NCBI GenBank assembly: GCA_040349255.1
Contig: JBEQUE010000024.1
Span: 1-64,000, forward strand
From: DATMER01 sp040349255
Lineage (GTDB): Bacteria > Acidobacteriota > Thermoanaerobaculia > Multivoradales > UBA5704
Length of the DNA: 64,000 bases
Direction of reading: 5' to 3'
Each line of letters begins with the position of its first letter. Position 1 is the stretch's first letter. Under the pieces are notes generated by a model. The model made no database searches, had not been told where the DNA came from, and saw only the letters and a list, made by a program, of their open reading frames with translations. The position numbers and the translations under genes were made by a program. Below are positions 26,748 to 34,306 of the stretch, piece after piece.

Positions 26748-27067
26748 AACGTTCTCGGAGGCTCGTTCAAGTTCTACGAGGCGCCATAAGCTTATCGGCG
26801 GCGATTTAACGGTATCCGGGAGAAAACAAGCTTATCGGCGGCGATTTCGGCTTATCTGGCCCGACATAGGCTTATCCACGCCGATCCAACGTTATCCATG
26901 GGGAATGAAGCTTATCGGCGGCGATTTAATGGTATCCACGGGAAAACAAGCTTATCCATGGCGCGAGAACGTTATCCGGGGCGGAACAACGTTCTACACG
27001 GCGATTTAACGTTATATGCGCCAATCTAACGTTATCTTGCCGCAAACAAGCTTATCCGCTCTTCGAC
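26748..27067. repeat. Sixteen-unit 20-bp direct repeat array
   Basis: 320 bp divide exactly into 16 contiguous units: fourteen of 20 bp, one of 21 bp and one of 19 bp at the left end. Each unit opens with a conserved block AAGCTTATC or AACGTTATCC (variants GGCTTATC, AACGGTATCC, AACGTTCT); the last ten bases vary. AAGCTTATCGGCGGCGATTT occurs identically at 26788, 26828 and 26908. A higher-order 120-bp period is seen (26788-26827 resembles 26908-26947). The TTATCCAC/TTATCCAT cores at 26868, 26888 and 26948 resemble DnaA boxes. There are no spacers of CRISPR type. Confidence 0.9.
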
Positions 27068-27111
27068 ACGCCGAAGAGCTCGCGGAGAAGGCCGGCGCGC
27101 TCGCCATGGTG

Positions 27112-27139
27112 CCGCAGCAGGTCCTCTACCCTGCTGCGG
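27112..27139 (-). terminator. Hairpin after the metalloprotease gene
   Basis: Perfect 10-bp arms CCGCAGCAGG (27112-27121) and CCTGCTGCGG (27130-27139) with an 8-nt loop lie 7 bp beyond the metalloprotease stop. No T run is present, so termination strength is uncertain. Confidence 0.5.
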
Positions 27140-27146
27140 GCGCGAT

Positions 27147-28711
27147 TCACTGGAAGTAGCCGCTCACATCGATCACGATGTTCAGCGTTGCCGATGGGTT
27201 GTCCAGGATCGCCGTGGCTTCCAAGGTGCGGCTCGGATCGAGGGAGAGACCGAGGACGGCGTTGTTCGCCAGCGTCCGGCCGGCGTTGGGGTAGGACACG
27301 ACCGTCTCGGGTGTTCCCGCACCACTGGCATACACTTTGAGGACCCCCGCGCTCGCGGGAGCGATGATCGTGACATTGCCCACGAGCGCCTGCGCGCTGG
27401 CTGGAATGCCGCACTGCCCCGCCACGGCCCAGGTCCGGGGAACGCTGTCGCTCAGCGCAGGCCCTCCGAACGGCCCGCTCGGATTGCGGGTGTCGAGCAA
27501 CCGGCACGGAGCCGGCAAGGTATGGAAATCAACGCCGGGGCCGTAGATCTGCCGGATCCCTCTCCGGTCGTCCTCATGGAGCGTCGCCCCGATGCTGAAG
27601 AAGTGAATATACGGATACATGAGCGCTGCAGGAAAGGTGCTATGGCCCAGACCGAGGGTATGGCCGAGCTCATGGGCGAACAGCTCCTCGGCAGCCTTCG
27701 CCGGATTGCCCTTGCGTTCAAAAAAACAGGAGAGCCCGACATTGGTGACGATGTCGGCCTCATAGACGCGGGAATAAACCATCCCCTTGAACACCGAGGG
27801 CTGAGAATCGTCGAACCAGGTACCGCCGATGGCGAGTGTGCCGCCACCTTGACAGGAATAGGGTGACATCCACGATCGATTGCGATTGAACAGGATCGTG
27901 TTGATTCCATCCGGCCCGTCGGCTCCCTCTTCGCTCGTGGTGGTGCCGGCATAGGTGTACTGGATCGGCGTGTTGGAATCGTCATTCCAGGCTGCCATGG
28001 CCGTCTGGAACTCGGTAAAGCCGCCGCCCGATACCCCCTCCTGTCCCTCGGAGTGGGCTCTCCAGGCAATGCTGCCCCCGAGTCGAACTCCGTCCAACGC
28101 GACGGTCCGTAAAGGCTGAAGGGCTGCGAGATCACTCGGATCTCCGGCCGGGCATCCTCTTCATATCGATACCGGAAGCTCCCCTCCCGCCCCTGCGCTC
28201 GCCAAGCCACCCAGTCGCTGAAGGCGTCGAAGTCACGCAGCGGCTCCGGGGCGGCCTCCTGGCCGTCGGGCAGCACCGCCTGCGCCTCGGTCAGGTCGCG
28301 GATCGCATAGCGGCGCTCCGCCGCCGCGGTCTCGTGGAACGCGCCCAGCATGAGATGAAGTACCTGGTAGGTCCCGTCGGCGTTCGGAGCCAGGAACAGG
28401 AGAGTCCTCTCTCCCGCCGCGAACCGGGGCGCTCCCCATATCTTGAGCGTCAACCCCCGGGGGCCCGGGCCGCCCGGAACCCGCACGACGATCCTTCCGG
28501 AGGCGCTCCCCTTGAGCCTGCGCTCGACCCGGGCCACGTATTCGGTGGCAGCCCGGCCATCCCGCGCGGGACGCGACTCCAGGATGGTGGCCACGACGAC
28601 CTGCCCGGCCTGATCGACCAGGACCTCGTCCGTCATCGGCACATAGGTCGTCGCCGACAGCGAGGCCGCCGCCAGAAAGCTCAGAAGGATCAGGATCTTG
28701 GCCGTTCGCAT
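27147..28711 (-). pseudogene. Secreted metzincin-type metalloprotease, frameshifted
   Basis: The gene reads as one protein of about 521 aa split by a frameshift. The N-terminal half (ATG 28711, GAGGAGG upstream) has a signal peptide and a domain ending RWTEFDSG. The C-terminal half continues in another frame as GSIAWRAHSEGQ and holds the zinc site HELGHTLGLGH (HExxHxxGxxH) and a Met-turn-like ALMYPYIH. Restoring one C in the C5 run at 28075-28079 (plus strand) joins both halves exactly. This is either a homopolymer assembly error or a true inactivating mutation. Matrixin/M10-like secreted peptidase with a C-terminal beta domain. Confidence 0.82.
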
Positions 28712-28738
28712 GGCGGGCTCCTCCTCAGGGTCTCTTCT

Positions 28739-28795
28739 ACAATAAGTGACACGGACCAAAAGTCAAGAGGGCAGAAAGTGTGTTTAACACACTTT
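28739..28795 (-). promoter_or_regulatory. Promoter and palindromic operator of the metalloprotease
   Basis: Reading leftward, a -35 TTGACT (28766-28761) and a -10 TATTGT (28744-28739) are separated by 16 bp, 27 bp upstream of the start codon. Eight bp upstream of the -35 lies a 21-bp palindrome (28775-28795) with arms AAAGTGTGTT/AACACACTTT around one central base, a likely dimeric regulator site. Confidence 0.6.
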
Positions 28796-28971
28796 TTGGG
28801 GTCTTGACAGCCCGGACAGGCTTGGCCGAGGATTCACCCGGTCCCGGATCGTACTCGAAAATGGAACGGGACCTTGCGCTCTTTGACAATCGATGGACAG
28901 GAGCGGGGGCCGGACGCGGGGCGGCCCCCTCAGCTCCTGCTTTGTGTGGCTTCTCCCAGGAGCCGCAGGCC

Positions 28972-29070
28972 GCCGACCGCCAGTGCGCCCAGCATCTCCG
29001 TCATTCCTTTGAGGATAGCGAGGATAGCCCCGGCCGAGGTCCCAGAAGAGGAACCAGAGGAGGACCCAGG
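28972..29070 (-). pseudogene. Decayed 3' end of a zinc-peptidase-like gene
   Basis: About 100 bp closely match 32405-32501, the 3' coding end of the gene at 32361-33086, in the same orientation. The reading is PWVLLWFLFW, then after an extra base AILAILKGMTEMLGALAVGGL; the intact gene has PWVALWFLFW and AILAILKGLVEMLGALAVGGL. The added G in the TTCTGGGACC context breaks the frame. No other part of that gene is present. It begins right next to the PLP-enzyme stop (29078). The remaining upstream stretch 28796-28971 shows nothing recognisable. Confidence 0.75.
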
Positions 29071-29077
29071 GAATCGG

Positions 29078-29923
29078 TCAAGATCCGATGTTCCAGAATA
29101 GCACCGGATCGACGTACTCAGAGAGATGATCCATCAGATGCTTCCATGCTTTGAGATCGTAGTGCGGATGAACAGGAAATTGGCAAGCAAATTCTAAAGC
29201 TTGACTATAAGGCATAGCTGCGGGATGGAGCTCTAGATTGCCCGGCAAGCTACTCGCGCGTCGCCGGATGCACTGAGAGATCTTCACCACCGATCGACCG
29301 GCTGAGACGCCGACAATTCTTGCAGGGCGCGTTGGTAATCCCCGGAGCAGCCCCGCTAAGGTCACCCCGGATCCACAACTGAGCACCAAAGTGCCGCCCC
29401 GAATTGCGGAGAGAGGTAGTGTCGCTGCTTCTCTAGCCACCTCTTGCACAGCTTGTTCACATTCGATACCGAAGGGAATCATGATCCCCCCCCGCGCCTC
29501 GATTCGTCTCCGAGATTGAGCCCAGCATATTGAGAGCGTATTCACCGGAACACCCTCAACTTCGAATCCCAGTTCACGAACTCGGGATATACTCTCAGGC
29601 TCAGGGATGTTTTTCCGAAGCGCAAAAAATACCACCACACGCATCCCAGGAAACTCCCGGCACAATACAGCTACACCCTCTCCTACTCGGGAGACCCCGG
29701 TTTCCCAACATCCCACAAGATGGATTCCTTTTGTGTAGATCTCGGCTAGCAAGCTCCAAATCCCTCGGAGTTTCGCCAACGGAGGACACGGAGGAATCCC
29801 ATATAGGTCCTCTCGCTTAACCAATATCCTGCGTCCAGCAACTTGGTAACTCTCAAGAGGCGTATGCTCTCGAAACAAGCGAGATCGCCTTATCTCTTCT
29901 GAAAAATCAGAATTGGTTCCCAT
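29078..29923 (-). CDS. PLP-dependent enzyme, tryptophan-synthase-beta fold
   Basis: 281 aa of the fold type II PLP family (ACC deaminase / D-cysteine desulfhydrase / threonine synthase relatives). The PLP lysine is Lys51 in PPLAKLRG, after KREDLYG; the phosphate-binding loop is SCGSGVTLAG. Shorter than typical desulfhydrases (about 330 aa). Its start lies 34 bp inside the end of the methyltransferase-like gene, so the two are co-translated. From memory, similar PLP proteins sit beside this methyltransferase type in phages and mobile regions; I could not check this. A role in modifying a nucleobase or amino-acid adduct is inference. Confidence 0.78.
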   Translation of the reverse strand: MGTNSDFSEEIRRSRLFREHTPLESYQVAGRRILVKREDLYGIPPCPPLAKLRGIWSLLAEIYTKGIHLVGCWETGVSRVGEGVAVLCREFPGMRVVVFFALRKNIPEPESISRVRELGFEVEGVPVNTLSICWAQSRRRIEARGGIMIPFGIECEQAVQEVAREAATLPLSAIRGGTLVLSCGSGVTLAGLLRGLPTRPARIVGVSAGRSVVKISQCIRRRASSLPGNLELHPAAMPYSQALEFACQFPVHPHYDLKAWKHLMDHLSEYVDPVLFWNIGS

Positions 29924-30936
29924 TTATAGATCCGATTCTTAGCCCGCTGCGACGGCATAGCATTGGTTAACATACGGATGGTTCGACGTATCTCAAAAAC
30001 CTCTTTAGCCAGATCCCGAGTGTCGGTAGCCACCGCATAAGCCCCTACGTCGGCAACATTAATAGCTAAATATCCACCGCGCTTCAAAACTCGAAATGAC
30101 TCATTGATAATAACTTTCAAAAATTTCTCTTTCCACTCAGAATAACGTGGATAGCGTCGAAAGCTCTGCGCCTGATCAATACTGTAACGCTCACGATCAA
30201 AATATGGTGGACTGGAGAAAACAAACTCAACACTGCAGCCAGGCAGCTCTCGCAGTAGGTCTTCGGCGCACATTTGGTGGATTTCAGCGCTACCCTCCGA
30301 CAAGGAAGACAAAGTTCTCAACATTTCACGTAATCCTTGAACCTGCTCCTCAGCCGGATCAATACCAATGTAGTGTCTATTCTTCAGGCTTAGAGAGCCC
30401 AAGAGGCGCCCGCCGTAACCGGCGCAAAAATCTAATACAGTAGCTCCTTCCAAAGAGAAATAGTTTATAATTGCACCCGCCACAGTTGGGCGAAAATTTG
30501 ATACTCGGGCGCGATGGAAGATCCGAAGGACACTGCGCACGCACTGTGCATTCCAGCAGCGGCGGTTCGGCCAAAATCGGGCGGCCTTAGTCAAGGCCCG
30601 TCGCAAGATAGTATCATCCTCGAAACACCTAACTGCTGAGCGTCCATGCTCCTGAACAGCCCACATCTGGGGATGAAAGTAGTTCGCCATTCGCAGCCCC
30701 AGCATTGAGGAGCGTGCTTCATCATTCTGTATGATGTCCTCGGGTACCACGCGCTGCAATAGTCGGAACTCTCGCTCTATCTCCTCAAAAGAAAGAGTCG
30801 GATATGGAAAGCCATGAGATCGCCAGTAGTCGAAAGCACGCCCCAGCCAAAGCTCCTGTTGGGCGAGAGGCATAGATTGGAAGTCTCTCCCGAAAATATT
30901 CAAGATACCAAAGTGATCTTGGGATTTGGAAGCCAT
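29890..30936 (-). CDS. SPPY-motif DNA methyltransferase-like protein
   Basis: 348 aa. An N-terminal helical domain (about 1-150, with FDYWRSHGFPYPTLSF) precedes a Rossmann methyltransferase domain with motif I DFCAGYGG (169-176), acidic GIDPAEE after strand 2, and catalytic motif IV SPPY (242-245). SPPY-type enzymes are usually amino-methyltransferases acting on adenine N6 or cytosine N4. No restriction endonuclease is adjacent; the partner is a PLP enzyme overlapping by 34 bp. It may be a DNA methylase or a diverged transferase building a larger base modification. Confidence 0.8.
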   Translation of the reverse strand: MASKSQDHFGILNIFGRDFQSMPLAQQELWLGRAFDYWRSHGFPYPTLSFEEIEREFRLLQRVVPEDIIQNDEARSSMLGLRMANYFHPQMWAVQEHGRSAVRCFEDDTILRRALTKAARFWPNRRCWNAQCVRSVLRIFHRARVSNFRPTVAGAIINYFSLEGATVLDFCAGYGGRLLGSLSLKNRHYIGIDPAEEQVQGLREMLRTLSSLSEGSAEIHQMCAEDLLRELPGCSVEFVFSSPPYFDRERYSIDQAQSFRRYPRYSEWKEKFLKVIINESFRVLKRGGYLAINVADVGAYAVATDTRDLAKEVFEIRRTIRMLTNAMPSQRAKNRIYKWEPILIFQKR

Positions 30937-30967
30937 CTGCGGTGCAAGCTAATAGTGGTCTAATGAC

Positions 30968-32107
30968 TTAAGAGGGCTTTTTGAGCACATCTTTCAAATA
31001 GCTCACGCAAGTAGCGGCACAGAACGCAGTCAATGAGGTATAAATAGGGACTAGACTCTTCGTCTCCTCTTGACTTGTTGATTTCACGGCTAAATAGGTA
31101 AATAATAGTCCGCCAGCCAGAGTGCATAGCACAACTATGAGATAGATAATCCTATCTAAAGGCCAATCAAGGGCCTCGCTAGAGACAGGTATGCGGAGTG
31201 CGATAAGCTCTATGGCTTCGGCGCTTGATGACTTTTCCTGTTTCTCAGAATCGATCCACTCCAGATTTACTGATGCTGGCAGCCCGACTTTCGGCTGTAC
31301 CCAGAGAGTCTCAATCCGATAGTTGCCCGTCACTGGGAGAGTTGTCCGAGCGACTTCAAAGTGTTCTGCAGGATTTGAAAACAGGTACGAGCACGGTGAG
31401 TGGTTGGCGTGAGTCCCTGGTGTTGTTATAATATTGTAGGCTAGATTCAGGTCATATGTTTTCTTGGCTTGAAGTGCGAATCCGTTTACGGTTGACTCAT
31501 TTTTGAAGCTCATGGGTTCTAAGGGCTGAGATTGCCCTCTCTCCGTAATCCGCTCCAAACGAAGCACAGCGGAGCCCACGAAATTTTCCCGCGCTTTAAC
31601 AGCCAGAGCAGAATCATCCGCCAGTCGGTCCCAAAGAAGCGCGGGAGGTGTCGCTGCCCAAGTTAACGAATCGACTCTGTCATCCGGGAGATCAAACATT
31701 AGAATTTGCTCTCCCCCATCATATTTAACTACCCCATCGAGATTAATTAATGAAAATTTGCCTTCGGGCGTTAGATTGACGAATTCTAGAAGCTTGAAGT
31801 GGACTTGAACGGTGTCTTGGACGCGCACACTTGTGACCTCGATGCGTCGTAGTGGTATTAGATTTTTGCAATATTCAGATTCCTGTTGGCCTCGGAATCT
31901 AATAGCTAGCAGTCCTAGATGTTTTGGTTGATTCAAAATCATATAGTCCCTATTACCAGAATTTTCTAGCACTTTTAGCAAAATAGGGCTAATATACTCT
32001 AGCCTGTAAGAAAATGGCCTGTAGAACGAACACCCTGGTGGAACTGTGAGAACCTCAAGACAGCTCCGCCAATAGGGCTCATCACCAAACGTAGAAAGCA
32101 CGAGCAT
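30968..32107 (-). CDS. Membrane protein of the MTase/PLP island, unknown
   Basis: 379 aa. The first 300 residues look beta-rich and soluble (SYRLEYISPILLKVLE, VRVQDTVQVHFKLLEF). Two transmembrane segments lie near the C-terminus (about 318-338 and 350-368), ending in a short basic tail. No family recognised. ATG 32107 has GGAGG seven bases upstream. It is the first gene of the AT-rich trio, 31 bp before the methyltransferase gene, so all three are probably one transcript. A soluble domain with a C-terminal membrane anchor would suit a sensor or effector. Confidence 0.62.
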   Translation of the reverse strand: MLVLSTFGDEPYWRSCLEVLTVPPGCSFYRPFSYRLEYISPILLKVLENSGNRDYMILNQPKHLGLLAIRFRGQQESEYCKNLIPLRRIEVTSVRVQDTVQVHFKLLEFVNLTPEGKFSLINLDGVVKYDGGEQILMFDLPDDRVDSLTWAATPPALLWDRLADDSALAVKARENFVGSAVLRLERITERGQSQPLEPMSFKNESTVNGFALQAKKTYDLNLAYNIITTPGTHANHSPCSYLFSNPAEHFEVARTTLPVTGNYRIETLWVQPKVGLPASVNLEWIDSEKQEKSSSAEAIELIALRIPVSSEALDWPLDRIIYLIVVLCTLAGGLLFTYLAVKSTSQEETKSLVPIYTSLTAFCAATCVSYLKDVLKKPS

Positions 32108-32360
32108 TGCCAGCCTCCGTTGTGTATCTCTGCCTGCATCACCATTCTAGCATCTGCAGCAGGCTTGTCAGCGAATCACAGGAGCGAATGAGTTTCAAGG
32201 ATGCCCCCCAGTTCGAGTCGCCCTGGATTAAGCTAGCTGACCGCCAAAATACAACTCCCACCTGGAAGGTGATTTCAAGATGCAGAGAATTGAGTCTCAT
32301 ACCTGTAGCTCAACCGGCGATGCAGAAGCCCAAGTTTACGGCGATGAAAAGCCTCGGCTC
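32108..32360. other. AT-richer intergenic segment
   Basis: 253 bp between the island's first gene and the zinc-peptidase-like gene, with composition like the island. The promoter of the trio must lie here, but no convincing -35/-10, terminator or RNA gene was recognised. Confidence 0.35.
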
Positions 32361-33086
32361 TCAGTCCCTCAGCTTAGAGGGCCGTACCGAACTCAGGCTT
32401 AGCCCGCCGACCGCCAGCGCTCCCAGCATCTCGACCAGCCCCTTGAGGATGGCGAGGATGGCCACGGCCGAGGTCCAGAACAGGAACCAGAGCGCCACCC
32501 AGGGCGTCAGCAGGGCCCGCAGGCCCCTCCCGGCCCTCCTCCATCCCGGCGCGCTCTCGGCGAGCCGGCGCCAGAAGGCCAGGCCCGACGAAGGGGTGGC
32601 CATGCACTCGCAGGCCTCGGGCCCGATGTCCGCGGCCCGGAAGGTGGTCTCGAACCGGCTCTCCGGGTCCCCGGCCAGACCGTAGGCGTCGTCCTCCATG
32701 GGATGACCGGCGTATCGGAACCCGTTTCCCGCGGCGCAGGCGAGGTAGAGGATCAGGAACGGCCGCAGGAGGCCCAGGCCGGGCCCGCCCTCCTGGATCT
32801 GCAAGGCGTGGTAGGCCTCGTGGAGCAGCAGGCCGAGGCCTTCCACCGAGCCGGGGTCCCAGTACTGCCGATCGACGTAGATCCGCGCGCGGCGCGGCCG
32901 GAGCCTGCCGGGCAGGGTGATCCCCTGGATCGCGAACAGGTTGAAGACGTGCGGGATGCCCAGGTGGAACCGCAGCGCCTTCAGGTCGAGCGTCGGGTAG
33001 ATCGTCCGCACGAGCTGCCGGACGTGCTCCGGCAGCTCCACCTCGGGCGGAAAGAACCAGCGGCGGAGGCGCTCGGCCGAGATCAA
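32361..33086 (-). CDS. HExxH zinc-peptidase-like membrane protein (DUF4157-like)
   Basis: 241 aa with a zinc-peptidase signature H89EAYH93 in LLLHEAYHALQIQEG, a later MEDDAYG acidic segment and a C-terminal transmembrane helix (about 195-230, WVALWFLFWTSAVAILAILKG). Similar to DUF4157-type putative metallopeptidases. The start is TTG at 33086, overlapping the upstream stop (TTGA), which argues for translational coupling to the sorbosone-dehydrogenase-like gene. Its 3' end is duplicated as a broken relic at 28972-29070. Confidence 0.75.
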   Translation of the reverse strand: MISAERLRRWFFPPEVELPEHVRQLVRTIYPTLDLKALRFHLGIPHVFNLFAIQGITLPGRLRPRRARIYVDRQYWDPGSVEGLGLLLHEAYHALQIQEGGPGLGLLRPFLILYLACAAGNGFRYAGHPMEDDAYGLAGDPESRFETTFRAADIGPEACECMATPSSGLAFWRRLAESAPGWRRAGRGLRALLTPWVALWFLFWTSAVAILAILKGLVEMLGALAVGGLSLSSVRPSKLRD

Positions 33087-34234
33087 CCCTGGTACGTGAT
33101 CCGGTAGATCGCGCCCGCCTCGTCGTCCGAGACCAGCAGCGCGCCGTCGGGCATGACGAGCACGTCCGCCGGCCGGCCCCAGACGTGGCCGTCCGACCGC
33201 AGCCAGCCCTCGGCGAAGGGCTCGTAGGAGGTTGCCTTACCGTCCTCCACCCGGACCAGGGTCACGCGGTAGCCGATCGGCGTATCCCGGTTCCAGGAGC
33301 CATGCTCGGCGATGAAGACCTGGTTGCGGTACCGGGCCGGGAACATGGAGCCGGTGTAGAACCGCATGCCGATCGCCGCCACGTGCGGCCCCAGCTCGCG
33401 GGCCGCCGGCGTGAACTGGCCGCAGTTTTTCCCTTGACCGAACTTGGGGTCCGCGATGCCGTTGCCGTGGCAGTACGGAAAGCCGAATTGCATCCCGGGC
33501 TTTGGCGCGCGGTTGAGCTCGTCCGGCGGCAGGTCGTTGCCCAGCATGTCGCGGCCGTTGTCGGTGAACCAGAGCTCCTTGGTCTGCGGGTGCCAGTCGA
33601 AGCCGACCGTGTTGCGGATGCCGCGGGCGAAGATCTCGCGGCCCGAGCCGTCGGGCTTCATGCGGGTGATCGAGGCGTAGATCGGGTTTTCCTCGTCGCA
33701 GACGTTGCAGGGCGCGCCGACCGGCACGTAGAGCAGGCCGTCCGGGCCGAAGGCGATGAACTTCCAGCCGTGGTGGCGGTCGCTGGGGAAGGTGTCGGAG
33801 ACGACGACCGGCTTCGGCGGGTCCTGGAGCCGTCCGTCGATGCCGTCGTAGCGCAGCACCCGCGAGACCTCGGCCACGTAGAGCGCGCCGTCGCGCCAGG
33901 CGAGGCCGCTCGGCATGTTGAGCCCGGAGGCGATCCGGATCACCTGGTCCGCCTTGCCGTCGCGGTCGCGGTCCACCACGGCGTGGACGCTGCCGTTCTC
34001 CCGCGAGCCCACGTAGAGGGTGGTGCCGTTCGACGACAGCGCCATCTGGCGGGCGTTGGGCACGTCGGCGGCGAAGACGTCGATGTGGAAGCCGGCCGGC
34101 AGCTTGATCTCGCCGATCGGCAGGCGGTCCTGTCCCGGGCCTCCGGGCGCGGCGGGCGCCGGGGAGCACGACAGCGCCAGGATCGTCACGACGGCTGCGC
34201 AGAGGACTGCGCAGGGGAAAAATCGGGTGTTCAT
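33083..34234 (-). CDS. PQQ-type sorbosone/glucose dehydrogenase-like lipoprotein
   Basis: 383-aa six-bladed propeller protein of the glucose/sorbosone dehydrogenase family. The signal peptide has lipobox LALSC (Cys23). Typical motifs are LPAGFHIDVFA, MPSGLAWRDGALYVAEV, DRHHGWKFIAFGPDGLLYV, RNTVGFDWHP and HGSWNRD. Such proteins oxidise sugars or aldoses in the periplasm with PQQ, although many family members have unproven activity. ATG 34234 with GGAGG upstream. Confidence 0.88.
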   Translation of the reverse strand: MNTRFFPCAVLCAAVVTILALSCSPAPAAPGGPGQDRLPIGEIKLPAGFHIDVFAADVPNARQMALSSNGTTLYVGSRENGSVHAVVDRDRDGKADQVIRIASGLNMPSGLAWRDGALYVAEVSRVLRYDGIDGRLQDPPKPVVVSDTFPSDRHHGWKFIAFGPDGLLYVPVGAPCNVCDEENPIYASITRMKPDGSGREIFARGIRNTVGFDWHPQTKELWFTDNGRDMLGNDLPPDELNRAPKPGMQFGFPYCHGNGIADPKFGQGKNCGQFTPAARELGPHVAAIGMRFYTGSMFPARYRNQVFIAEHGSWNRDTPIGYRVTLVRVEDGKATSYEPFAEGWLRSDGHVWGRPADVLVMPDGALLVSDDEAGAIYRITYQG

Positions 34235-34306
34235 CAGGCGTGCCTCCTTCTCCCGTCCGGCCCCAGTCTATCCCGATCCGGCGCTTCGGCTTAGACTTGG
34301 GTCCCT

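Noticed and set aside
26740..27009. 89-residue open frame through the 20-bp array with a 40-residue internal repeat
   Set aside because: The protein repeat is a by-product of the 120-bp higher-order period; TTG start, no ribosome binding site, no family.
26748..27067. CRISPR array
   Set aside because: Units abut with no constant-length spacers, the conserved block is only about 10 bp, and no cas genes are present.
26748..27067. Integron attC sites
   Set aside because: AACGTT-like pieces recall attC ends, but there is no paired R/L structure, cassette or integrase.
28796..28971. Possible plus-strand gene after the TTGACA at about 28804
   Set aside because: No -10 at proper distance and the frames there are low-complexity, running into the gene relic.
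29890..30936. Classical restriction-modification system
   Set aside because: No endonuclease or specificity gene adjoins the methyltransferase; its tight partner is a PLP enzyme.
32107..32685. Plus-strand frame across the island edge
   Set aside because: Overlaps the zinc-peptidase-like gene on the opposite strand; low-complexity translation without ribosome binding site.
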